Positions 1 through 7,158 of a stretch of DNA of 64,000 nucleotides are shown one piece after another. The stretch spans positions 266,933 through 330,932 of the forward strand of contig JABJJN010000080.1 of assembly GCA_018660835.1 (NCBI GenBank). Reading direction: 5' to 3'. This DNA is from Gemmatimonadota bacterium. Its GTDB lineage: Bacteria > Latescibacterota > UBA2968 > UBA8231. Each line of letters begins with the position of its first letter. Positions within the stretch are counted from its first letter, which is position 1. The translations under genes were made by a program, and so were the position numbers. The notes beneath the pieces are model-generated. The model worked only from the letters and a program-made list of their open reading frames with translations. It had not been told where the DNA came from and made no database searches.

Positions 1-279
1 AAGTGGATTTCCATTCTCGTCGGCCAGGAAGTTCTCGCGACCGGAGGCGCTGATAGCGATCGCTCTCGGTGGATCGGTTCGCAACCCATCACTCGCCATC
101 AGCTCGCGCATCCCGAGCGAGGCCGCTTGCCAGACTTCCTCTGCGTCCTGCTCCCACGATCCGGGCGCCGGATGCAGGCCTGTCAGATTGTTGGCCACGA
201 CCATCAGGAGTTCGCCCAGCTCCGAATAAGCAGCAACCTTGACCGCACTCGAGCCGACATCGATTCCGACCAGACTCAT
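1..279 (-). CDS. FGGY-family carbohydrate kinase, N-terminal part (runs off the window)
   Basis: The reverse strand reads 93 codons from an ATG at 279 to the window edge. The protein begins MSLVGIDVGSSAVKVAAYS, the phosphate-1 motif of the ASKHA fold as found in xylulokinase and gluconate or glycerol kinases. A further stretch, PAPGSWEQDAEEVW, is typical of FGGY kinases (the xylulokinase PGWxEQDPExW motif). A GAGGT ribosome site lies five bases upstream of the start. The enzyme would phosphorylate a sugar or polyol in the cytoplasm with ATP; the substrate cannot be told from this fragment. It is divergent from lysA across a 156-base gap. The family is fairly sure, the substrate unknown. Confidence 0.8.
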   Translation of the reverse strand, partial: MSLVGIDVGSSAVKVAAYSELGELLMVVANNLTGLHPAPGSWEQDAEEVWQAASLGMRELMASDGLRTDPPRAIAISASGRENFLADENGNPL

Positions 280-435
280 GGAGACCTCGCTGTCATTGCT
301 CGTCGCCTCACAGGAATGGGATTCGTAGATTGATCTGCAGTCAATGTACAGATGGTTCGCTGAATCTTGCCGTAAGAACCCTTATCTTCATTCCCTGCTT
401 GTCACCAAACACCCTTACCCACCGAGTCACGACCC
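280..435. promoter_or_regulatory. Divergent intergenic region between sugar kinase and lysA
   Basis: These 156 bases separate two genes that point away from each other, so promoters for both should lie here. I see the kinase ribosome site but no convincing -35/-10 pair and no operator-like repeat. Confidence 0.4.
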
Positions 436-1689
436 ATGAGCCGTAAGCACGTCCCCTTCTCCGAGGACCGGATTCGCGAAATCGCGGCGCAATACCCCAC
501 GCCATTTCATCTGTACGACGAAGGCGCGATCCGCACCAACGCGCGTCGGCTAAATGCCGCCTTCGCCTGGAACGGAGGATTCCGTGAGCATTTTGCCGTC
601 AAGGCTAATCCGAACCCGCATCTGATAAAGATCCTCGCCGAGGAAGGCTTCGGTGCCGATTGCTCAAGCATGGCAGAACTGGTCCTGTGTGAACGAGTGG
701 GTATCAAAGGGGAACACATCTTCTTCAGCTCCAATGACACGCCAGCAGTGGAGTTTGAAAAGGCCACGCAACTTGGGGCGGTGATCAATCTCGATGACAT
801 CAGCCACATCGACTATCTCGAACGACATGCGGGCATTCCGGAACTGATCTGCCTGCGCTACAATCCGGGCCCCCTGCGCGAAGGAAACGCCATCATCGGC
901 GATCCGCAGCAGGCCAAATACGGTTTGACCCGCGAGCAATTGTTCGACGCCTATCGTGTCCTGCGAGACAAGGGGGCCACACGCTTCGGTCTGCACACGA
1001 TGGTCGTATCCAACGAACTGAATGCTGAGTCTCTCATAGAGACAGCGCGTATGCTCTTCGAGCTCGCCGTTGAATTCGACAAGGAGCTGGGAATCCGCCT
1101 GGAGTTCGTCAATCTCGGCGGTGGCATCGGCATCCCCTATCGGCCCGAAGAAGAGCCCGTCGATCTTGAGTCGCTGGGCGCCCGTGTGCAGGATGTCTAC
1201 GAGGAACTGATCCCGCCTGCAGGCCTGCATCCACTGGCCGTGATGATGGAGAATGGACGCATGGTGACGGGCCCTTTCGGCTATCTCATCACGACGGCAA
1301 TCCATCAGAAGCACACGTACAAGGAGTACGTCGGTACGGATGCATGCATGGCCAATCTGATGCGCCCCGGCATGTATGGTGCCTACCATCACATCACCGT
1401 CCTCGGCAAAGAAGAGGCGGCAGCGACGCACATGGTCGATGTCGTGGGATCTCTGTGTGAAAACAATGACAAGTTCGCCATCGATCGGAAACTGCCACCT
1501 GTTGCCATCGGTGACCTTCTGGCGATCCATGATGCTGGCGCCCATGGTCATTCGATGGGATTCCAATACAATGGCAAGCTGCGCAGCGCCGAGCTTCTCT
1601 TGCGGGAGAATGGCGATATCGAGCAGATCCGACGAGCCGAGACACTGGACGATTATTTCGCCACGCTGGATTTCTCGAGTTTGTCGTAA
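436..1689 (+). CDS. lysA: Diaminopimelate decarboxylase (PLP fold type III)
   Basis: This enzyme removes CO2 from meso-diaminopimelate to give L-lysine. It has 417 residues, the normal family length. The PLP lysine is K56 in FAVKANPNP. The glycine-rich phosphate loop is NLGGGIGIPY, near residue 228. The C-terminal active-site segment has the conserved Cys (C341, in SLCENNDKF), followed by HDAGAHGHSMGFQYN. The sequence TDACMANLMRPGMYGAYH matches the family's GMNDLxRPALYxAYH region. The ATG at 436 lacks a clear ribosome site but no better start fits. A related decarboxylase with the same fold is possible but less likely. No other lysine gene is adjacent. Confidence 0.88.
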   Translation: MSRKHVPFSEDRIREIAAQYPTPFHLYDEGAIRTNARRLNAAFAWNGGFREHFAVKANPNPHLIKILAEEGFGADCSSMAELVLCERVGIKGEHIFFSSNDTPAVEFEKATQLGAVINLDDISHIDYLERHAGIPELICLRYNPGPLREGNAIIGDPQQAKYGLTREQLFDAYRVLRDKGATRFGLHTMVVSNELNAESLIETARMLFELAVEFDKELGIRLEFVNLGGGIGIPYRPEEEPVDLESLGARVQDVYEELIPPAGLHPLAVMMENGRMVTGPFGYLITTAIHQKHTYKEYVGTDACMANLMRPGMYGAYHHITVLGKEEAAATHMVDVVGSLCENNDKFAIDRKLPPVAIGDLLAIHDAGAHGHSMGFQYNGKLRSAELLLRENGDIEQIRRAETLDDYFATLDFSSLS

Positions 1690-1788
1690 GGGTGTGAATC
1701 CAGCATTCCGGACACGCCCTAACTTCATGCGCATCAATGATTTGAAGCGGTAGTGTTGGTGGTCTCTGTTTTGCGTATTCTTGCCCTC

Positions 1789-2645
1789 ATGAGACCATTG
1801 TGTTTGCTGATACTACTACTGCTGGGGTGTGGCCACGATACCAAACGTGAGAACCCCCTCGATCCGGCGCTGACGCCAGCAGTTGAGCTTCAGATCGCCC
1901 TCGACGACACGTCGGGCACGGCGACTCTGACCTGGACGCCCTACGCCGGAGCCGCAGCCTTCACCGAGTACCGCGTGCTGCGCAACGTGCTGGCTCAGCA
2001 AGTCGTCGACACGCTGTTCGTCACCTCCGATGCGAGCCAGACGACACTGATAGACACGTCACTGGCACCCAACACGGCGTACACCTACCGCATTTCAGTG
2101 GCCAGTGCCGGTGGCTTCGTCGCCGTCTCGCAACAGCAGACGACGCCGGGGTTCGAGGCTCAGCCCGTGCCCTTGCACGAAGTCGCCATCGATGCGGTCC
2201 AGGAGCGGGCCGTGCTCTCGTGGACACCCTATGCAGGCGGGCAGTTCGAAGCATACCGCATCGAACGACGTCGCGCCGGGGGACAGGACTTCACCTCCAT
2301 CGGTCGGGTTGTCGCCGTAGGTGACGTCCTTCACGGATTCGGATCTGACGTCGAATGTCACCTACCTCTATCGGATTGTCGTGGAGGCTGCCGGTCTGGA
2401 GTGGCTGGGTGATCCGGGAGACGAGACAGGTTTCGAACGCGCCGGTGTAGTAGAGCTGACCACCGAGGCAGACGATGCGTCTGGAGAAATCCACCTCACC
2501 TGGACGCGTTTCGCCGGCACCGGCTTCGAAGGCTACGAAGTGCGACGTCAGACGCCAGGTGCCGATGAGGTCGTCATCCTGTCCAGTCTCGTCGGCCAGA
2601 GCGACACCGTCTTCGTCGATCAGACGGTCCTCACCGATGTCGCCC
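1789..2645 (+). pseudogene. Fibronectin type III lipoprotein, frameshifted and 3'-truncated
   Basis: From the ATG at 1789 the protein starts with a lipoprotein signal (MRPLCLLILLLLGC, lipobox LLGC) followed by ENPLDP, common in secreted FN3 lipoproteins. Three FN3-like units follow, each with an LTWTPYAG- or LTWTRFAG-type strand. The frame breaks near 2311-2325: the second unit continues one frame over (TSFTDSDLTSNVTYLYRI), which fits a one-base insertion. The third unit stops abruptly at about 2645, in the middle of its last strands, where the sequence turns into antisense of a dioxygenase fragment. An upstream GTG at 1753 is also in frame, but the ATG gives a clean signal peptide. It may be a true pseudogene or an assembly error. 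Confidence 0.65.
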
Positions 2646-3099
2646 GTGTGGAAGGGAAACTCCAGGCAGGACGCAGCCGAGATCTCACCCATCAGGTCGA
2701 AGATCTGCGTCTCCTCTTCCGTGAGCGGTTGCTCCAGTCGCTGGCGGGCCTTGCCGATCCAGCCAAAGTTGTAGCGGCACGACACGACGCCGTCGCGCTG
2801 GCTGAAGACCGGTACAGGGTAACCGGAGGTGGGGCTCTCTGTCTTGCCATGCTCATCCTGGCGATCCCACTCGAAGCCTTCATACAGCCGTGGCAGGGCC
2901 TCGGGACAACGATGCAGGAGTTCGTTGTACACATGCATGGCGCTCGCCAGGCGACTGGGTGGATCATCGGGGGCCTGACGTGCACATAAAAGTGCCGCGC
3001 AGTCCGTCAGGTCGATGTGTAGCCCCACCGGGCCAGGGCGCCCGACACCGCGGCTGCCCTGCTCGGGCCGGAGGCGACCATGGATGACGTAGTGCACGC
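2636..3099 (-). pseudogene. TauD/TfdA-type dioxygenase core, fragment in inverted orientation
   Basis: Reading the reverse strand from about 3099 gives the core of an Fe(II)/2-oxoglutarate dioxygenase of the TauD/TfdA type. It contains GRPGPVGLHIDLTDCAALL (with the metal-binding HxD as HID), then ASAMHVYNELL, LYEGFEWDRQDEHG, YPVPVFS, SCRYNFGWIG and LEFPFHTGDI. It has no N-terminal domain and stops exactly at GDI, where the FN3 pseudogene begins on the other strand. The missing C-terminus lies immediately next to it at 3096-3320, on the opposite strand. The segment 2640-3095 therefore looks inverted inside what was one forward-strand gene. Confidence 0.6.
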
Positions 3100-3320
3100 A
3101 TGGACGGGCGGGACACGAAGAAGTGCCTGAGGAGGATCGAAAGCGCGTGCTGTTGCGGTTGTGGCTGGATTTCCCCGAGTGTCGGCCCGTCATAGACGAG
3201 GGCCTGATACGCTACGGCCTGGTACGCCACGGCCAACTCGGGTGGACGGCGCAGGATCTGCTGGCCAAGCGGCATCTGCAGCCCCGAGCCCGGCGGCCCG
3301 ACGGCGTGCCCATCCTTTAG
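3096..3320 (+). pseudogene. TauD/TfdA-type dioxygenase C-terminal fragment
   Basis: The forward frame here reads THGRAGHEE, then EEDRKRVLLRLWLDF, RYGLVRHGQLGWTAQDLL and a stop at 3318-3320. The HGR and RLLLRLWLD segments are the C-terminal metal His, the 2-oxoglutarate Arg and the closing strands of TauD-like dioxygenases. An in-frame TAG lies at 3090-3092, just upstream, so no complete protein can be made. The fragment completes the inverted core at 2636-3099, apart from roughly nine residues missing at the junction. Confidence 0.6.
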
Positions 3321-3337
3321 AAAGCGGCTGCATCACT

Positions 3338-3385
3338 GGTCAGTGACCGCATCTGCTTGCGACACGCGAGTGCCGCAAGCAGATG
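3338..3385. other. Stem-loop between converging genes
   Basis: Positions 3350-3361 and 3374-3385 form a perfect 12-base inverted repeat (CATCTGCTTGCG against CGCAAGCAGATG) with a 12-base loop. A smaller hairpin, GGTCAGTGACC, precedes it at 3338-3348. It lies between the TauD fragment stop and the katG stop, which point toward each other. It lacks a T-run, so it may be a weak bidirectional terminator or an mRNA-end stabiliser. Confidence 0.45.
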
Positions 3386-3402
3386 TAGCGAGCGATTGAC
3401 GC

Positions 3403-5586
3403 TCAGCTCAGATCAAACCGATCAAGATTCATGACCTTGTTCCAGGCGGCGACAAAGTCAGCGACGAACGCCTCCTGCGAGTCATCGCAGGCGTAGGCTT
3501 CCGCGACAGCGCGCAGCTGAGAATTCGAACCGAAGACGAGATCAACAGCGGTGCCCGTCCATTTGACCGTGCCTGTGCTCAGATCACGACCCTCGTACAC
3601 GTGCTCACATTGTGCATGCACCTGCCACGCGGTGTTCATGTCGAGGAGATTCACGAAAAAGTCGTTGCTCAGTGTCTCCGGACGATCGGTGAAAACACCC
3701 AGATCCGATTGCCCCGTATTCGCATTCAGCACACGCAGGCCGCCGACGAGAACTGTCATCTCTGGCGCTGTCAGTGTCAGCATGTGGGCGCGGTCTACCA
3801 ACCCTTCCTCAGCGGTCGCGCGGTGTCCCTTGCTGAGGTGGTTGCGGAATCCGTCTGCCGTCGGTTCGAGTACGGCAAAGGACTCTACATCGGTCTGCTT
3901 CTGCGTCGCATCTGCGCGCCCAGGCGAAAAAGGCACTTGTATTTTGTGCCCAGCCTTTTTAGCTGCCGCCTCGACGCCGGCACACCCGCCAAGAACGATA
4001 ACATCCGCCAACGACACCTTCTTGCCACCAACCAATGTCTTGTCGAACGCGTTCTGAACCTTACCGAGAACCTTGAGCACCTTGCTCAGTTCGCCAGGAC
4101 TGTTCACTTCCCAATCCCTTTGCGGCGCCAGACGAAGACGCGCGCCATTGGCCCCACCGCGTTTGTCGGTGCCACGGAAGGTTGCTGCCGATGCCCAGGC
4201 AGTGGACACCAGTTGGGAGATGGATAGTCCTGATTCGAGGATCTTGCCCTTCAGGGCAGTCGCTTCCTTCTTGCCGATCAGCTTGTGCGCGACCTCAGGG
4301 ATAGGATCCTGCCACAATTGTGGCTTTTTCGGAACCAACGAGCCGAGACAGCGCGCGTGCGGCCCCATGTCGCGGTGCGTCAGTTTGTACCAGGCTTTGG
4401 CGAAGGCGTCGGCGAACTGCTTTGGGTTCTTGTGAAAGCGTTTCGAGATGCGCGCGTATTTCGGGTCTCTCCTCAATGCGAGGTCCGTCGTCAGCATCAT
4501 GGGCGCATGCCGTTTCGACCCATCGTGGGCATCAGGCACAGTGCCCTTGGCAGAAGCATTCTTGGGTGTCCACTGCTGTGCACCTGCAGGACTCTTCGTC
4601 AACTTCCATTCATAGCCGAAGAGATTGTCGAAGAAATTGTTGTCCCACTTGGCCGGCTCTGTGGTCCAGGCACCTTCCAAGCCGCTGGTGATCGTGTCGG
4701 CACCCTTGCCACTACCGAAGCTGTTCTTCCAGCCAAAGCCCTGCTCCTCGATGCCCGCCCCCTCGGGTTCGGGACCAACGTGCGCAGCATCTCCGGCGCC
4801 GTGAGCTTTGCCGAAGGTGTGACCGCCTGCGATCAGAGCAACGGTCTCCTCGTCGTCCATCGCCATACGAGCAAAGGTCTCGCGAATATCCCGAGCCGCA
4901 GCAAGGGGATCGGGATTTCCATTGGGACCTTCCGGGTTTACGTAGATCAGCCCCATTTGCACGGCTCCGAGTGGCTTCTCAAGATCCCGGTCACCACTGT
5001 AGCGCTCGTCGTCGAGCCACGTGGTTTCAGAACCCCAGTAGATGTCCTCCTCGGGTTCCCAGACGTCCTCACGACCACCGGCGAAACCGAAGGTCTTGAA
5101 TCCCATGGACTCGAGGGCGCAATTGCCGGTTAAGATCATCAGGTCCGCCCACGAGATCTTGCGGCCGTATTTCTGCTTGATCGGCCATAACAGTCGGCGC
5201 GCCTTGTCGAGGTTGCCGTTGTCGGGCCAACTGTTGAGTGGCGCAAAGCGCAGTGTGCCTGACGCGGCGCCGCCGCGACCGTCTTCTGTGCGGTAGGTGC
5301 CTGCACTGTGCCACGCCATACGGACAAATAGTGGCCCATAGTGGCCGTAGTCAGCGGGCCACCAGTCCTGCGAGGTGGTCATCACTGCGACGATGTCCTT
5401 CTTCAAGGAATTCAGGTTGAGCTTCTTGAATTCCTTGGCATAGTTGAAGTCCTCCCCCATGGGATCGGAGGGAGGCGGATTCTGGTGCAGGATCTTCAAA
5501 TTCAGTTGGTTCGGCCACCAATGTTGATTTGCGGTGGTACCACGGGCGTGAGATTCGCCCATCACGGGGCACTTACTTGCAGTCAT
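3403..5586 (-). CDS. katG: Catalase-peroxidase KatG
   Basis: This bifunctional haem enzyme breaks down hydrogen peroxide and also has peroxidase activity. It has 727 residues from the ATG at 5586 (MTASKCPVMG), the usual length for two tandem peroxidase domains. The distal haem side is R89, W92 and H93 in RMAWHSAGTYR. The Tyr of the Met-Tyr-Trp adduct is in IYVNPEGPNGNPDP, its Met in RMAMDDEET, and the proximal His in AGGHTFGKAHG. An upstream GTG would add 25 residues, but a GGAG site precedes 5586. A cupin gene lies divergently upstream. I see no OxyR or PerR gene nearby. Confidence 0.95.
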   Translation of the reverse strand: MTASKCPVMGESHARGTTANQHWWPNQLNLKILHQNPPPSDPMGEDFNYAKEFKKLNLNSLKKDIVAVMTTSQDWWPADYGHYGPLFVRMAWHSAGTYRTEDGRGGAASGTLRFAPLNSWPDNGNLDKARRLLWPIKQKYGRKISWADLMILTGNCALESMGFKTFGFAGGREDVWEPEEDIYWGSETTWLDDERYSGDRDLEKPLGAVQMGLIYVNPEGPNGNPDPLAAARDIRETFARMAMDDEETVALIAGGHTFGKAHGAGDAAHVGPEPEGAGIEEQGFGWKNSFGSGKGADTITSGLEGAWTTEPAKWDNNFFDNLFGYEWKLTKSPAGAQQWTPKNASAKGTVPDAHDGSKRHAPMMLTTDLALRRDPKYARISKRFHKNPKQFADAFAKAWYKLTHRDMGPHARCLGSLVPKKPQLWQDPIPEVAHKLIGKKEATALKGKILESGLSISQLVSTAWASAATFRGTDKRGGANGARLRLAPQRDWEVNSPGELSKVLKVLGKVQNAFDKTLVGGKKVSLADVIVLGGCAGVEAAAKKAGHKIQVPFSPGRADATQKQTDVESFAVLEPTADGFRNHLSKGHRATAEEGLVDRAHMLTLTAPEMTVLVGGLRVLNANTGQSDLGVFTDRPETLSNDFFVNLLDMNTAWQVHAQCEHVYEGRDLSTGTVKWTGTAVDLVFGSNSQLRAVAEAYACDDSQEAFVADFVAAWNKVMNLDRFDLS

Positions 5587-5764
5587 GTTGTCTCCATTCG
5601 TAGTTCGGCAAGGTGTCGAAGTTCCTGCCAGCCGGTTTCTTTTCTGCCGCACAATAGACAAGATTTTCCGCTTAGCAACAATCCATGACGGCTGGCCGAG
5701 ATCGTCGGCGCATCATTCCGTGCAGAAATCCTGAAATCTATCAGCAACCGCAAGGAGACCAGTC

Positions 5765-6127
5765 ATGCAGACCGACACGGTGAATCGTTCACCCGACATG
5801 AGGTCAGAGGAGTCGAAGAATGTCGGATGGTTCATGCTGCCGCGTCGCCAGTCGAGTGACTGCAACATGACCATCGTTGTGCAGCGCTTCGACAAGGACG
5901 GCGACTTTGAAGAACATGCCCACGATCTCGAACAGTTCTTCTATGTGACCGCAGGCGCTCTGGAGATGACGATCGGTGACGATACTCGCACATATGTTGA
6001 GGGCGACTTCGTCAGTGTCGGCCGCAATGTCGTGCACGCTGGGCGCAATATACACGACGGCGAGAGTGAGTTGGTCGTCGTCGACTACTGGCCAGCCGAC
6101 AGCGACGACCGCATCGGTCTCGACTGA
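5765..6127 (+). CDS. Small cupin-domain protein
   Basis: This 120-residue protein is a single cupin beta-barrel. The metal-binding motif 1 is seen as EEHAHDLEQFFYVTAG and motif 2 as GDFVSVGRNVVHAGRN. An AAGGAGA ribosome site lies about eight bases before the ATG. Its stop overlaps the next start as TGATG, so it should be translated together with the NHL and heparinase-like genes. Such stand-alone cupins often bind or isomerise sugars or sugar acids; here the function is only inferred from the neighbours. There is no signal peptide, so it is probably cytoplasmic. Confidence 0.75.
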   Translation: MQTDTVNRSPDMRSEESKNVGWFMLPRRQSSDCNMTIVVQRFDKDGDFEEHAHDLEQFFYVTAGALEMTIGDDTRTYVEGDFVSVGRNVVHAGRNIHDGESELVVVDYWPADSDDRIGLD

Positions 6128-7158
6128 TGGATGTCGCACGAGGAAGGCTCTATTTCACCGATGTAAGCAATCGCCGTGTGCGCGTCGTCGATCTGACGAC
6201 CGGTATCATCCACAACATCGCCGGAGGCGGCACGATCACCGGGGACGGCGCCTCCAACATAGGTGACGGCGGACCGGCGACTGCTGCCGTCTTTTCCACC
6301 CATCCCATGCGTGTCATGGTTGACGCCCATGACACGCTCTTCGTTACGGATGCACACCACAACAGGATTCGTCGCATCGACCCGGCAACACAAATGATCA
6401 GTACCTACGTCGGCAATGGTGCCGAGGCCTACGCCGGTGACGACGGCGCCGCCGTACGTGCGAGCTTATCCGTTCCACACGGTGCCCGCTTTGATCGTGC
6501 CGGCAACCTCTTCATCGCCGACACACGCAATCACCGCGTCCGCCGCGTCGACGGGGACACCGGGATGATCACCACTGTGGCGGGTACGGGTCGCGAGGGC
6601 TACTCGGGTGACGATGTACCTGCAGCGACGGCCGACCTTGCCGCACCACTGGCCGTCGACCTCGACGGCGATGGCAATCTGTACATCGTCGACACAGACA
6701 ACGATCGCATCCGTCGTGTCGATGCGTCGTCAGGTCTGATCACCACAGTGGCTGGAGTGGGAAAGATTGGCGCCCTGGCCGATGGCACGCCGGCGCGGGA
6801 GGCGTGCTTTGGACGCTTGCGCGACGTGATTGTCGTCGACGACACGCTCCTGGTAGCCGACGGTAACAATGCCATCATCTTTCGCCTCGATCTGTCGACG
6901 GGCATCATCCAACATATCGTCGGCACGGGGACGGCTGGCTTCTCAGGAGATGGGGGGCCCGCGATCCATGCCCAACTGCGGCATCCTTACAGTCTCGCTC
7001 GCGATGAAGCGGGCAACATCTTCATCAAGGATTGCTACAACTACCGCCTGCGAAGAGTCGACGCGGTGACGGGCACGATCTCAACGATCGCCGGCAACGG
7101 CGTCGAGGGCTTCGCCGGCGATGACGGCCCCGCCCTCGAAGCGAATCTGTCTTGTTGA
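6127..7158 (+). CDS. NHL-repeat six-bladed beta-propeller protein
   Basis: The 343 residues consist almost wholly of six NHL blades, each with a LYxxDxxNxRIRRVD-like strand (for example LFVTDAHHNRIRRID, LYIVDTDNDRIRRVD). Each blade is followed by an ITTVAGTGxxGYSGDDG-like loop. Six blades make a closed propeller, so the gene is probably complete, although it starts within a strand (MDVARGRLYFTD). There is no signal peptide. NHL propellers bind proteins, RNA or small ligands; none is identifiable here. The start and stop overlap the flanking genes by one base (TGATG on both sides), indicating translational coupling. Confidence 0.75.
   Translation: MDVARGRLYFTDVSNRRVRVVDLTTGIIHNIAGGGTITGDGASNIGDGGPATAAVFSTHPMRVMVDAHDTLFVTDAHHNRIRRIDPATQMISTYVGNGAEAYAGDDGAAVRASLSVPHGARFDRAGNLFIADTRNHRVRRVDGDTGMITTVAGTGREGYSGDDVPAATADLAAPLAVDLDGDGNLYIVDTDNDRIRRVDASSGLITTVAGVGKIGALADGTPAREACFGRLRDVIVVDDTLLVADGNNAIIFRLDLSTGIIQHIVGTGTAGFSGDGGPAIHAQLRHPYSLARDEAGNIFIKDCYNYRLRRVDAVTGTISTIAGNGVEGFAGDDGPALEANLSC

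Noticed and set aside
127..333. Small forward open frame at the window start
   Set aside because: It lies antisense to the FGGY kinase, whose N-terminal motif and ribosome site are clear.
400..420. TTGTCACCAAACACC before lysA as another copy of the phosphate motif
   Set aside because: Only the first six or seven bases agree; the conserved CAATCGT part is missing.
664..1737. Long reverse-strand open frame opposite lysA
   Set aside because: It is the antisense of a well-supported enzyme and has no family motifs or ribosome site.
4285..5133. Long forward open frame inside katG
   Set aside because: The katG reading frame has full catalytic motifs; this is a high-GC shadow.
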